A DNA stretch of 64,000 nucleotides, taken from Ramlibacter sp. (GTDB lineage Bacteria > Pseudomonadota > Gammaproteobacteria > Burkholderiales > Burkholderiaceae_C). A model generated the notes under the pieces. That model worked only from the letters and a program-made list of their open reading frames with translations. It did not search any database and was not told the origin of the DNA. The stretch is from contig JAHBZN010000002.1 of NCBI GenBank assembly GCA_019635415.1, positions 124,001 to 188,000 of the forward strand, given 5' to 3'. Both the position numbers and the translations under genes were made by a program. Positions 24,342 through 33,076 of the stretch are shown here, one piece after another (within the stretch, counting starts at the first letter, position 1; each line of letters opens with the position of its first letter).

Positions 24342-25025
24342 TCAGGCGGTGGGGTGTGTCCACCGCCACAGCAACTGCGCGGTTTCATCCACGCCCTGTT
24401 TCTTGAGCGCGGAGAAGAGTTTGACCTCGCCGCCGCCGGCTTGCAGTCGCCCAATGGACAGCGCTTTGGCCCCTTCGGCGCGATTGAGCTTGTCGGCCTT
24501 GGTCAGCAGGACCAGAAACTTCAGCCCTTCCTCGACGCGCGGGCGGATGACCTCGAGCAGGATTTCGTCCAGCTCCGTCATGCCGTGGCGCGGATCGCAG
24601 AGCAACACCACACCCCGCAGGTTCTCCCGGGTCACCAGGTAATTGGCCATGACCTGTTGCCAGCGGATCTTGTCCTGCTTGGGGACGGCGGCGTAGCCAT
24701 AGCCTGGCAGGTCGGCCAGCACGGCATCGGTCTCACCCTGGCGTCCCAGGCTGAACAGGTTGATGCTCTGCGTGCGCCCCGGCGTCTTGGACGCGAAGGC
24801 CAGGCGCTTTTGCTGGGTCAAGGTGTTGATGCAGGTGGATTTGCCCGCATTCGAGCGACCCACGAAGGCAATTTCGGGCACCTCCAGCGGCGGCAGAAAC
24901 TCCAGTTTGGGGGCCGTGGTGAGGAACCGGGCCGTGTGCATCCAGCCCATGGCCTGGGTTGCGGTGACGCCCTCGGCGGGCGGGCGGGCGGGGGAAGTGG
25001 CGGGCTCGCCCGGGGCAGAGGTCAT
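24342..25025 (-). CDS. engB: Ribosome biogenesis GTP-binding protein EngB (YsxC/YihA)
   Basis: The 227-residue GTPase of the TRAFAC class assists 50S ribosome assembly. It has G1 GRSNAGKST (about residues 55-63), G3 DLPGYG and G4 TKAD, and the conserved TPGRTQSINLF switch. The N-terminal 25 residues are Pro/Ala-rich. The start ATG at 25025 is divergent from cytochrome c4 with 81 nt between starts. engB next to a c4 gene and System II genes is usual in betaproteobacteria. The assignment is firm. Confidence 0.95.
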   Translation of the reverse strand: MTSAPGEPATSPARPPAEGVTATQAMGWMHTARFLTTAPKLEFLPPLEVPEIAFVGRSNAGKSTCINTLTQQKRLAFASKTPGRTQSINLFSLGRQGETDAVLADLPGYGYAAVPKQDKIRWQQVMANYLVTRENLRGVVLLCDPRHGMTELDEILLEVIRPRVEEGLKFLVLLTKADKLNRAEGAKALSIGRLQAGGGEVKLFSALKKQGVDETAQLLWRWTHPTA

Positions 25026-25106
25026 GGCTTGGTTCTGGAATGGCGGGGAAACCCGGATGGGCATTGTAGAATCATGGGGTTTTGCGCCAATAAACAGACC
25101 CCCGAT

Positions 25107-25766
25107 ATGAAGTTGCTCGCCTCCTTGCTGATGGCTGCCACGCTGGCAGTTCCCGCCCTGTCCGCCCGTGCCGCCGATGAAAAACCGGCCACGCACGAGG
25201 CCAAGGCCGAGACCCCCAAAGTCGCCAAGCCCGACCTCGTCAAGGGCGAGGCGAGCTTCACCGCCGTGTGCGCGGCCTGCCATGGCGCGGACGGCAATTC
25301 GGGCTCGCCCGCCAATCCCAAGCTGGCGCAGCAGCACCCCGAGTACCTCGTCAAGCAGCTGCAGGAGTTCAAGGCCGGCAAGCGTGCCAACCCGGTCATG
25401 CAGGGCTTTGCCTCGGCCCTGAGCGACGCCGACATGAAGAACATCGCGTGGTGGGTGACCTCCAAGAAGGCCAAGCCCGGCTTTGCCAAGGACAAGGCGC
25501 TGGTCGCCCTGGGTGAACGCATCTACCGCGGCGGCATTGCCGATCGCCAGGTGCCGGCCTGTGCCGGTTGCCACAGCCCGAACGGCGCTGGCATCCCGTC
25601 ACAGTACCCGCGCCTGTCGGGTCAGCACGCCGACTACACCGTGACCCAGCTCACCGCCTTCCGCGATGGCGCCCGCAAGAACAGCGCGACCATGACCGAC
25701 GTGGCTGCCAAGCTCAACGACCGCGAAATCAAGGCCGTTTCCGACTACATCGCCGGCCTGCGCTGA
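25107..25766 (+). CDS. Cytochrome c4 (dihaem)
   Basis: The 219-residue periplasmic dihaem cytochrome has a signal peptide ending LSARAAD (about residue 23), a Lys/Ala/Glu/Pro linker, and two haem sites, CAACH and CAGCH, each in a class I cytochrome c domain. The axial Met ligands are in NPVMQGFA and NSATMTDVA. Its likely role is electron delivery to a terminal oxidase. A strong terminator follows its stop. The cytochrome c maturation genes resB and ccsA lie directly downstream. Confidence 0.93.
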   Translation: MKLLASLLMAATLAVPALSARAADEKPATHEAKAETPKVAKPDLVKGEASFTAVCAACHGADGNSGSPANPKLAQQHPEYLVKQLQEFKAGKRANPVMQGFASALSDADMKNIAWWVTSKKAKPGFAKDKALVALGERIYRGGIADRQVPACAGCHSPNGAGIPSQYPRLSGQHADYTVTQLTAFRDGARKNSATMTDVAAKLNDREIKAVSDYIAGLR

Positions 25767-25833
25767 GCGTCGGCCCGGGCCGGGCGGCGCCGGATTTTCC
25801 GTTGAACTAACCGCCCATAAACCAACCCAACAA

Positions 25834-25866
25834 GGCGGGCACCTCGGCAGAGGGCCCGCCTTTTTT
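25834..25866 (+). terminator. Rho-independent terminator after cytochrome c4
   Basis: GGCGGGC-a-CCTC, loop GGCA, GAGG-GCCCGCC and six T residues form a stem of about 11 bp with a single bulge. It ends 19 nt before the resB ATG, leaving almost no room for a separate resB promoter. Confidence 0.85.
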
Positions 25867-25885
25867 GTTCCCCACAGCATCCACC

Positions 25886-27997
25886 ATGTCAGTTTCCACC
25901 CAAGGGCTTCGCGTCAGGACCGGCTCCCAAGCCCTGCGGTCGGCGGTGGAACTGCTGTCGTCGATGCGGTTCTCGATCTCGCTGCTGACGGTCATCTGCA
26001 TTGCCTCGGTGATCGGCACCATCCTCAAGCAGCACGAGCCGCTGGCCAACTATGTCAACCAGTTCGGCCCGTTCTGGGCGCAGGTCTTCATGGCCACCCG
26101 CCTCAACGCGGTGTACAGCGCCTGGTGGTTCCTGCTGATCCTGGCCTTCCTGGTGATCAGCACCTCGCTGTGCATCGCGCGCAACACGCCCAAGATCCTC
26201 ACGGACCTGAAGGTCTTCAAGGAGAACATGCGCGAGCAGAGCCTGCAGGCCTTTCATCACCGGGCCGAAGCCGGGCTGGCCGAAGCGCCGGGCGACGCGG
26301 CGCAGCGCATCGGCCAGACGCTGGCCAGCGGCGGGTGGAAGGTGCGCCTGCAGCAGCGCGACCACGGCTGGATGGTGGCCGCCAAGGCGGGGGCCGCCAA
26401 CAAGCTGGGGTACATCGCCGCGCACAGTGCCATCGTCCTGGTCTGCCTGGGCGGCCTGCTCGATGGCGACCTGATCGTGCGTGCGCAGATGCTGTTCAAC
26501 GGCAAGACGCCCTACACCGGCGGCGGCCTGATCGCCGACGTGAAGCCCGAGCACCGGCTGTCCGACCGCAACCCGACCTTCCGCGGCAACCTGCTGGTGG
26601 CCGAGGGCACGCAGTCGAGCACGGCCATCCTCAACCAGTCCGACGGCGTGCTGCTGCAGGAGCTGCCCTTCGCGATCGAGCTCAAGAAATTCATCGTCGA
26701 GCACTACTCCACCGGGATGCCGAAGCTGTTTGCCAGCGAGATCGTCATTCACGACAAGGAAACCGGCGAGAAGATTCCCGCGCGCGTGGAAGTCAACCAC
26801 CCCGCGAGCTACCGGGGCGTGGAGATCTACCAGTCGAGCTTCGACGATGGCGGATCGTCGGTCACGCTCAAGGCCGTGCCCCTGAATGGCGCCAGCAAGG
26901 CCTTCGAGATCCAGGGCACCATCGGGGGGGCTTCGCAGCTCACCAAGGGACCGGGCGACGGCGCCGAGAAGCTGACCCTGGAGTACACCGCCCTGCGCGT
27001 GATCAACGTGGAGAACTTCTCGGGCGAAGGCAGCGGCGTGGACGTACGCAAGGTGGACCTGCGTGAGTCGATCGACTCGCGCATGGGGGCAGCCAACAAG
27101 ACGGCCACCAGGAAGGAACTGCGCAATGTGGGGCCGAGCATCACCTACAAGCTGCGCGACGCGGCGGGGCAGGCGCGCGAATTCCACAACTACATGCTGC
27201 CGGTGGACATGGGTGACGGCGTGCCGCTGTACCTTCTGGGGATGCGCGAGACACCGGCCGAGTCCTTCCGTTACCTGCGCATTCCGGCCGACGACCAGGG
27301 CGGGCTGGACGGCTTCCTGCGATTGCGCTCCGCGCTGCTGGACCCGGCATCACGCGATCTGGCGGTGCGCCGCTACGCGGCTCAGGCCACGGACCCGAAG
27401 CGCCCCGAGCTGGCGCAGCAGCTGGCGGCGTCGGCTTCGCGGGCGCTGTCGCTGTTCGCCGGCGCCGAGCCGGGCAAGGATGGGTCCACACGCGGCGGCC
27501 TGCAGGCGGTATCGGACTTCCTGGAGGCCAATGTGCCCGAGGCTGAACGGGCCCGTGCCGGCGATGTGCTGGTGCGCATCCTCACCGGGGTGCTGTACGA
27601 GCTGACCCAGTTGTCGCGCGAACGTGCTGGTCTCAAGCCGCTGACGCCCAGCGAGCACACCCAGGGTTTCATGAGCCAGGCCGTGCTGGCGCTCTCGGAC
27701 GTGCCGCTGTACCCCGCGCCCATGGCGTTCGAACTCAAGGATTTCACCCAGGTGCAGGCCAGCGTGTTCCAGGTGGCGCGTGCCCCCGGCCACTACATTG
27801 TCTATCTGGGCTGCGCCTTGCTGATCCTGGGCGTTTTTGCCATGCTCTACGTCCGCGAGCGCCGGATCTGGGTCTGGATCACGGGTGAGGCCGGCCACTC
27901 GCAGGCCACGATGGCCCTGTCCAGCAACCGCAAGACCATGGACACTGACAAGGAATTCGAGATGCTCAAGACCAAACTGATCGGGATTCAGCCATGA
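25886..27997 (+). CDS. resB: Cytochrome c biogenesis protein ResB
   Basis: ResB (Ccs1) with CcsA forms the System II haem delivery and ligation machine in the inner membrane. The 703-residue protein has three N-terminal spans (MRFSISLLTVICIASVIGTI; WWFLLILAFLVISTSLCIA; YIAAHSAIVLVCLGGLL), a large periplasmic domain and a last span, YIVYLGCALLILGVFAML (about 640-660). HSAIVL near residue 180 carries the TM-His expected for haem ligation. The start ATG at 25886 follows a terminator by 19 nt. It overlaps ccsA by 4 nt. Confidence 0.93.
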   Translation: MSVSTQGLRVRTGSQALRSAVELLSSMRFSISLLTVICIASVIGTILKQHEPLANYVNQFGPFWAQVFMATRLNAVYSAWWFLLILAFLVISTSLCIARNTPKILTDLKVFKENMREQSLQAFHHRAEAGLAEAPGDAAQRIGQTLASGGWKVRLQQRDHGWMVAAKAGAANKLGYIAAHSAIVLVCLGGLLDGDLIVRAQMLFNGKTPYTGGGLIADVKPEHRLSDRNPTFRGNLLVAEGTQSSTAILNQSDGVLLQELPFAIELKKFIVEHYSTGMPKLFASEIVIHDKETGEKIPARVEVNHPASYRGVEIYQSSFDDGGSSVTLKAVPLNGASKAFEIQGTIGGASQLTKGPGDGAEKLTLEYTALRVINVENFSGEGSGVDVRKVDLRESIDSRMGAANKTATRKELRNVGPSITYKLRDAAGQAREFHNYMLPVDMGDGVPLYLLGMRETPAESFRYLRIPADDQGGLDGFLRLRSALLDPASRDLAVRRYAAQATDPKRPELAQQLAASASRALSLFAGAEPGKDGSTRGGLQAVSDFLEANVPEAERARAGDVLVRILTGVLYELTQLSRERAGLKPLTPSEHTQGFMSQAVLALSDVPLYPAPMAFELKDFTQVQASVFQVARAPGHYIVYLGCALLILGVFAMLYVRERRIWVWITGEAGHSQATMALSSNRKTMDTDKEFEMLKTKLIGIQP

Positions 27998-29313
27998 ACA
28001 CGGCCACCATCACGCTGAACGAAGGTTTCTTTTCGCGCCGCTCCCTCACGGACTGGCTGTTCGCGGCACTGGTGGCGGCGGGTGGACTGTTCGCGTTCTC
28101 GCGCTATGCCGCCTACATGGACATCTATGAGAAAGGCATCCTGCTGGCGGCGGTGCCGGCGACGGTCTGGATGGGCTGGTTCTGGCGGCCGCTGCGGCTG
28201 CTGATGGTGGTGGTGGCGGCGTTCGCGCTGATGGCGGTGGCGGCCTACCAGGGCAGCCTGGCCCGCGCCGAGCAGGTGTTCTGGCTCAAGTACTTCCTGT
28301 CGAGCCAGTCGGCCATCCTGTGGATGAGCGTGCTGTTCTTCATGAGCACGGTGTTCTACTGGATTGGCATGTTCGCGCGCGGACAGAGCGCCACCATGGA
28401 ACTGATTGGCTCGCGGCTGGCCTGGGTGGCCGTGGGGATGGCCCTGATCGGCACGCTGGTGCGATGGTACGAGAGCTACCTGATCGGCTCGGACGTGGGC
28501 CACATTCCGGTCAGCAACCTCTACGAGGTGTTCGTGCTGTTCTCGTGGCTCACCGCGGCCTTCTACCTGTACTTTGAAGACCAGTACAAGACCCGCGCGC
28601 TCGGCGCGTTCGTGATGCTGGTGGTCAGTGCAGCCGTGGGTTTCCTGCTCTGGTACACGGTGGTGCGCGGCGCTCACGAAATCCAGCCGCTGGTGCCGGC
28701 GCTCAAGAGCTGGTGGATGAAGCTGCACGTGCCGGCCAACTTCATTGGCTACGGCACGTTCTCGCTGTCGGCGATGGTGGCGTTTGCCTACCTCATCAAG
28801 CAGCAGGCCACCGAGACCCGCTGGCACAAGCTCACGCCGATCTGGCTGCTGGGCATGGCGCTGTGCTTCGTGCCGATTGCCTTCCGCCAGCGCGGCGTGG
28901 CCGAAGCCGGCGGCAGCTACTGGCTGGGCTACGCATTGATCTCGGCGGTGATCGCCGCGGGCATCCTGCTGGCGCGCCAGCGCATTGCCTCGCGCCTGCC
29001 GCCGCTGGAGGTGCTGGATGACGTGATGTACAAGGCCATCGCGGTGGGCTTTGCCTTTTTCACCATCGCCACCGTGCTGGGCGCCTTGTGGGCCGCCGAA
29101 GCCTGGGGCGGGTACTGGAGCTGGGACCCCAAGGAAACCTGGGCACTGATCGTGTGGCTCAACTATGCCGCCTGGCTGCACATGCGGCTCATGAAAGGCC
29201 TGCGTGGCGCGGTATCGGCCTGGTGGGCGCTGGCGGGGCTGGCGGTGACTACTTTTGCCTTCCTGGGCGTGAACATGTTCCTCTCGGGGCTGCACAGCTA
29301 CGGAACATTGTGA
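27994..29313 (+). CDS. ccsA: Cytochrome c biogenesis protein CcsA/ResC
   Basis: The 439-residue polytopic protein has the periplasmic tryptophan-rich haem-handling WWD motif, AWGGYWSWDPKETWALIVW (about residues 369-387), and the invariant flanking histidines in membrane loops (LHVPANFIGYGTFSL and LHMRLMKGLRG). About 9-10 spans are predicted. It pairs with ResB for cytochrome c haem ligation in System II. It starts ATGA at 27994, overlapping resB. NCBI sometimes calls this family CcsB. The next gene begins 80 nt downstream from its own likely promoter. Confidence 0.94.
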   Translation: MNTATITLNEGFFSRRSLTDWLFAALVAAGGLFAFSRYAAYMDIYEKGILLAAVPATVWMGWFWRPLRLLMVVVAAFALMAVAAYQGSLARAEQVFWLKYFLSSQSAILWMSVLFFMSTVFYWIGMFARGQSATMELIGSRLAWVAVGMALIGTLVRWYESYLIGSDVGHIPVSNLYEVFVLFSWLTAAFYLYFEDQYKTRALGAFVMLVVSAAVGFLLWYTVVRGAHEIQPLVPALKSWWMKLHVPANFIGYGTFSLSAMVAFAYLIKQQATETRWHKLTPIWLLGMALCFVPIAFRQRGVAEAGGSYWLGYALISAVIAAGILLARQRIASRLPPLEVLDDVMYKAIAVGFAFFTIATVLGALWAAEAWGGYWSWDPKETWALIVWLNYAAWLHMRLMKGLRGAVSAWWALAGLAVTTFAFLGVNMFLSGLHSYGTL

Positions 29314-29336
29314 AAGCGGGTGAATCCTTGTAAGAA
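29308..29336 (+). promoter_or_regulatory. Putative promoter of msrPQ
   Basis: TTGTGA at 29308-29313 and TAAGAA at 29331-29336 are spaced by 17 nt, starting at the ccsA stop and 57 nt before the msrP ATG. They are a fair match to a sigma-70 promoter. Confidence 0.35.
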
Positions 29337-29393
29337 TGGGACGCCGAGGCCAGACCCAGCCTCAGGCCCCTTCCAAAGCACAAGGATCTCACC

Positions 29394-30389
29394 ATGGCGA
29401 ATCCCTCCAGCCGCTCAGGCTTCATTCATCCGTATTCCAGCGAAATCACCCCGCGCCAGGTCTATGAAGGCCGGCGTGACCTGATGAAGCTCGTGGCCAC
29501 CGGCGTGGCGGGCGCGGCGCTGGCGGCCTGGGCCGGGCGCGAGGCGATGGCCCAGGTGCCGAGACCGGGCAAGCTGGCGGCTCTGCCGGGCGGCAAGTCC
29601 GCGGTGGCCGGCGGTGTGACCATGGAAAAGGTCACCGACTACAAGGATGCCAGCACCTACAACAACTACTACGAGTTCGGGACCGACAAGTCCGACCCGG
29701 CGCGCAATGCGCACACTCTCAAGACCACGCCCTGGACGGTCGAGGTGGATGGCCTCGTCAAGAAGCCGGCCAAGTATCACATCGAGGACCTGATCAAGCT
29801 CAGCGCGCAGGAGGAACGCATCTACCGGCTGCGCTGCGTCGAGGGCTGGTCCATGGTGATCCCCTGGGTTGGCTACTCGCTCAGCGAGCTCATCCGGAAG
29901 GTGGAGCCTCTGGGCAACGCGAAGTACGTGGAGTTCATCACCCTGGCCGATCCCAAGACCATGCCTTTCGTCGGCTCCCGCGTGCTGGACTGGCCCTACG
30001 TGGAAGGCCTGCGCTTGGACGAGGCCATGAACCCGCTGACGCTGCTCACTTTCGGCATGTACGGCGAGGTGCTGCCCAACCAGAATGGCGCGCCCGTTCG
30101 GCTGGTGGTGCCCTGGAAGTACGGGTTCAAGAGCGGCAAGAGCCTGGTGAAGATCCGCTTCACCGAGAAGGAGCCTGCCACCGCCTGGAACAAGGCGGCC
30201 GCGCAGGAGTACGGCTTCTACTCCAACGTCAATCCCAATGTGGACCACCCCCGCTGGAGCCAGGCGACCGAGCGGCGGATCGGCGAGGACGGCCTGTTCG
30301 CCAAGAAGCGCAAGACGCTGATGTTCAACGGCTACGAAGCGCAGGTCGGCCAGATGTATGCCGGCATGGACCTCAAGAAGTTCTACTGA
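29394..30389 (+). CDS. msrP: Protein-methionine-sulfoxide reductase catalytic subunit MsrP
   Basis: MsrP (YedY) is a periplasmic molybdopterin enzyme that repairs oxidised methionine in envelope proteins. The 331-residue precursor has a Tat signal ([20 protein letters not shown], twin Arg near residues 27-28). The Mo-ligand Cys is in [14 protein letters not shown] (about residue 150). Family motifs [12 protein letters not shown] and KFY at the C-terminus are present. Its stop overlaps the msrQ ATG by one base (TGATG), so they are one operon. Confidence 0.94.
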   Translation: MANPSSRSGFIHPYSSEITPRQVYEGRRDLMKLVATGVAGAALAAWAGREAMAQVPRPGKLAALPGGKSAVAGGVTMEKVTDYKDASTYNNYYEFGTDKSDPARNAHTLKTTPWTVEVDGLVKKPAKYHIEDLIKLSAQEERIYRLRCVEGWSMVIPWVGYSLSELIRKVEPLGNAKYVEFITLADPKTMPFVGSRVLDWPYVEGLRLDEAMNPLTLLTFGMYGEVLPNQNGAPVRLVVPWKYGFKSGKSLVKIRFTEKEPATAWNKAAAQEYGFYSNVNPNVDHPRWSQATERRIGEDGLFAKKRKTLMFNGYEAQVGQMYAGMDLKKFY

Positions 30390-31033
30390 TGGACGCGGCC
30401 GCCAAGATGCCCCGGCGCGCCGCTGCCGCCGGACCGCTGCTGTTGCATCCCGCGGCCAAGCCGCTGGTGTTCGTCGCGGCGCTGCTGCCGTTCGCCTGGC
30501 TGGTGTATGGCGCGTTCACCGGCGCCCTGGGAGCCAATCCGGCGGAGTACCTGATCCGCGCCACGGGCGACTGGACCCTGCGCTTTTTGTGCCTCACGCT
30601 GGCGGTGACGCCGGTACGCACGCTGGCCGGCCTGCCGGCGCTCGCGCGGTTTCGTCGCATGCTGGGGCTGTTCACGTACTTCTACGTGGTGCTGCACCTG
30701 CTGAGCTACAGCTGGTTCGACATGGGCTTCGTTCTGGCCGACATCGCGAAGGACATCGTCAAGCGGCCGTTCATCCTGGTGGGTTTCGCGGCTTTCGTGC
30801 TGCTCACGCCGCTGGCCGCCACGTCGTTCAACCGGGCCATCAAGGCGCTCGGGGCCCGCCGCTGGCAACTGCTGCACAAGCTGGTCCATGTGATCGCCGG
30901 CCTGGGCCTGCTGCACTTCTTCTGGATGCGGGCAGGCAAGAACAACTTTGCCGAGGTGGCGGTCTACGCGGTCATCCTCGGGGCGCTGCTGGGTTGGCGT
31001 CTGTTGCAGTTTCTGAAGAAAAAGCGGCTGTAG
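30389..31033 (+). CDS. msrQ: Protein-methionine-sulfoxide reductase haem-binding subunit MsrQ
   Basis: MsrQ (YedZ) is an inner-membrane b-type haemoprotein that passes quinol electrons to MsrP. The 214-residue protein has about six spans and a ferric-reductase-like core with histidines in YVVLHLLSYSWF and LLHKLVHVIAGLGLLHFFW, the expected haem ligands. It starts in the TGATG overlap with msrP. Its stop lies within a family 1 hairpin repeat shared with the convergent lysA end. Confidence 0.93.
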   Translation: MDAAAKMPRRAAAAGPLLLHPAAKPLVFVAALLPFAWLVYGAFTGALGANPAEYLIRATGDWTLRFLCLTLAVTPVRTLAGLPALARFRRMLGLFTYFYVVLHLLSYSWFDMGFVLADIAKDIVKRPFILVGFAAFVLLTPLAATSFNRAIKALGARRWQLLHKLVHVIAGLGLLHFFWMRAGKNNFAEVAVYAVILGALLGWRLLQFLKKKRL

Positions 31034-31078
31034 CCCTTACTGGCCGGACGTATTTTGCTACATAATTTGTAGCAAACT
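31029..31078 (-). repeat. Hairpin repeat, family 1 copy C
   Basis: On the minus strand it reads TTTGCTAC-AAATTAT-GTAGCAAA, then CCGGCCAGTAAGGGCTACAG. The 8-bp inverted repeat and the downstream AAGGGCTAC match copy E closely. It lies between convergent msrQ and lysA and includes the msrQ stop codon. Confidence 0.65.
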
Positions 31079-31089
31079 TGTTGACTTAT

Positions 31090-32379
31090 TCAGCGCACCA
31101 ACCGTTCCGCGCGCATCTGGTCCGCCGCGTTTTCGCGTTCGCGGATCAGGTGGCTGTGGGGGCCGTCCACCAGGACTTCCGCAGCGCGGCCCCGCGTGTT
31201 GTAGTTGCTGGCCATGCTCATGCAATAGGCGCCGGCCGACAGCACGGCCAGCAGATCGCCGGGCTGGACCGACAGCGTGCGGTCGCGGCCGATCCAGTCA
31301 CCGCTTTCGCAGACCGGACCCACCACGTCGTAGGTGCTGGTGCCGGCGCCCGAGTCACGGCGCGACACCGGCACGATGGCGTGGAAGGCCTGGTACATGG
31401 CCGGCCGCGGCAGGTCATTCATGGCGGCGTCGATGATGCAGAAGTTCTTTTGCTCGCCAGGTTTGAGGTAGAGCACCTCGGTGACGCAGACGCCAGCGTT
31501 GCCGACCAGTGAACGGCCGGGCTCGATCATGAATTCACGGTCGCCGAAGCCCCGGGCGTCGAGCTTGGCAAACAGCCGTCCCCAGAGCGCATCCGCGGCG
31601 GGCGGCTGGTCGCCGTTGTAATTGATGCCCAGGCCGCCGCCGAAATCGATGTGCCGCAGCGCGATGCCCGCGGCCTCCACCGCCTCCACTAGATCGAGCA
31701 CACGGTCCATGGCGTCGAGGTAGGGCGTTTCCTCGGTGATCTGGGAGCCGATGTGGCAGTCGATGCCCACCACCTTCAGGCCCGGCAGTCCCGCGGCCCG
31801 CCGGTAGGTGTCCAGCGCGCGCTCGTGGGCGATGCCGAACTTGTTGCCCTTGAGGCCGGTGGATATGTACGGATGGGTCTTGGGGTCCACGTTGGGGTTG
31901 ACGCGCAGGCTGACCGGGGCGACCTGGTTCAGGGCGAGGGCCACGTCGTTGAGAACCTCCAGCTCCGCCTCGCTCTCCACGTTGAAGCAGCCGATGCCGG
32001 CCTGCAGTGCCTGACGCATCTCGGCGCGGGTCTTGCCGACGCCGGAGAAGATCACCTTCGCGGGGTCCCCGCCGGCGGCCAGTACACGGTCGAGTTCACC
32101 GCCCGAGACGATGTCGAAACCACAGCCAGCCTGCGCGAACACCTGGAGGACGCCAAGCGAGGAGTTGGCCTTCATGGCATAGCAGATGCGGGCTTTGCGT
32201 CCGGCAAAACCGCGCTGGTAGGCCGCCAGGGCGTCGAGCATGGAGGCCTTGGAGTAGACGAACAGCGGCGTGCCGTGGGCTTGCGCCAGATCTTTCAGGC
32301 GGGCGCCTTCGACCCTCAGGTCGTTGTCCTGGAAAGCGATATGCGGATGGCCGGGGAGGAGGGAGGGAGTGGCGTTCAT
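31090..32379 (-). CDS. lysA: Diaminopimelate decarboxylase
   Basis: LysA decarboxylates meso-DAP to lysine, using PLP. The 429-residue fold-III enzyme has the PLP lysine in CYAMKANSS (about residue 67), SGGELDRVLAAG, the HIGSQI motif, and GGGLGINY for phosphate binding. Catalytic Cys-containing CESGDWIG lies near residue 345. dapA is 29 kb away, so the pathway genes are scattered. It is downstream of lptM on the same strand, with a perfect 10-bp hairpin in the gap. The lptM-lysA linkage and the divergent cyaY are conserved in proteobacteria. Confidence 0.95.
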   Translation of the reverse strand: MNATPSLLPGHPHIAFQDNDLRVEGARLKDLAQAHGTPLFVYSKASMLDALAAYQRGFAGRKARICYAMKANSSLGVLQVFAQAGCGFDIVSGGELDRVLAAGGDPAKVIFSGVGKTRAEMRQALQAGIGCFNVESEAELEVLNDVALALNQVAPVSLRVNPNVDPKTHPYISTGLKGNKFGIAHERALDTYRRAAGLPGLKVVGIDCHIGSQITEETPYLDAMDRVLDLVEAVEAAGIALRHIDFGGGLGINYNGDQPPAADALWGRLFAKLDARGFGDREFMIEPGRSLVGNAGVCVTEVLYLKPGEQKNFCIIDAAMNDLPRPAMYQAFHAIVPVSRRDSGAGTSTYDVVGPVCESGDWIGRDRTLSVQPGDLLAVLSAGAYCMSMASNYNTRGRAAEVLVDGPHSHLIRERENAADQMRAERLVR

Positions 32380-32474
32380 GGCGTTCAGGGCAAGCGGCTG
32401 ATCTTAGGCGGGCACGGCGCTGGGCGCCATGGGGAAGTCAAGGTCGCACCCGGTCAGCGCGCGGGAAATGAAGG

Positions 32475-32500
32475 TTCCCGGGGCGCTGGGGCCCCGGGAA
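32475..32500. other. Perfect 10-bp hairpin between lptM and lysA
   Basis: TTCCCGGGGC-GCTGGG-GCCCCGGGAA is a perfect 10-bp inverted repeat with a 6-nt loop. It begins 10 nt after the lptM stop and lies 96 nt before the lysA start on the minus strand. There is no T-run on that strand, so it is more likely a pause, processing or protein site than a complete intrinsic terminator. Confidence 0.6.
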
Positions 32501-32509
32501 TGAAGGCTT

Positions 32510-32734
32510 TCAGCGGGTGGGGGTGCCGGCAGGCGTTGCTGGCACGGGGGTCGCGGACACGGAGCCCGGGGTGAGCGTCTCGGGCAAGGTGGCCCGGCGG
32601 GCCGCCGCCGCGTCGGTGGGCAGGTACAACGGGCCTTTCTGCCCGCAGCCGCCCACGACAACCGCGCCGGCGGCAAGGGCAAACGGCAGGGCCCGAACGA
32701 CCACGCTGACTAGAATCCTGGGGAGTTTCAACAT
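32510..32734 (-). CDS. lptM: LptM (YifL) lipoprotein
   Basis: LptM is a small lipoprotein that helps LptD mature in the outer membrane. The 74-residue precursor has a signal ([20 protein letters not shown]), lipobox VGGC and the family signature [10 protein letters not shown] directly after the lipid-attached Cys (about residue 30). The rest is a Pro/Thr-rich tail. The ATG at 32734 is 12 nt from the divergent cyaY start. The lysA gene follows downstream. Confidence 0.9.
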   Translation of the reverse strand: MLKLPRILVSVVVRALPFALAAGAVVVGGCGQKGPLYLPTDAAAARRATLPETLTPGSVSATPVPATPAGTPTR

Positions 32735-32746
32735 GGCAAAATTGTA

Positions 32747-33076
32747 ATGACCGATCCCGAGTTCATGGACCGCGCCGAGGCGCTGCTGCGCCAGGTCGAG
32801 TCGGCCTGTGACCGCATCAATGACCAGACCGACGCCGACATCGACAACCAGCGCGTGGGCGGCATGGTCACGCTGACCTTTCGCAACGGCAGCCAGATCA
32901 TCGTGAACTTGCAAAAGCCGTTGCACGAAGTCTGGATGGCCGCCCGCGCCGGCGGTTTCCACTACAAGTTCGACGGCCGGGCGTGGATGGATACCAAGGG
33001 CCAGGGTGAATTCCTGGCCCACCTGTCGCGCTACGCTGGCGAGCAGGGCGGGTTGCCGCTGGATTTCAGTTCCTGA
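32747..33076 (+). CDS. cyaY: Frataxin-like iron donor CyaY
   Basis: The 109-residue protein has the frataxin fold, with an acidic first helix ([20 protein letters not shown]), a strand [14 protein letters not shown] and [18 protein letters not shown], the signature region. CyaY modulates iron supply and rate of Fe-S cluster assembly. It is divergent from lptM. Its last 11 nt overlap the 3' end of convergent mrcA. Confidence 0.93.
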   Translation: MTDPEFMDRAEALLRQVESACDRINDQTDADIDNQRVGGMVTLTFRNGSQIIVNLQKPLHEVWMAARAGGFHYKFDGRAWMDTKGQGEFLAHLSRYAGEQGGLPLDFSS

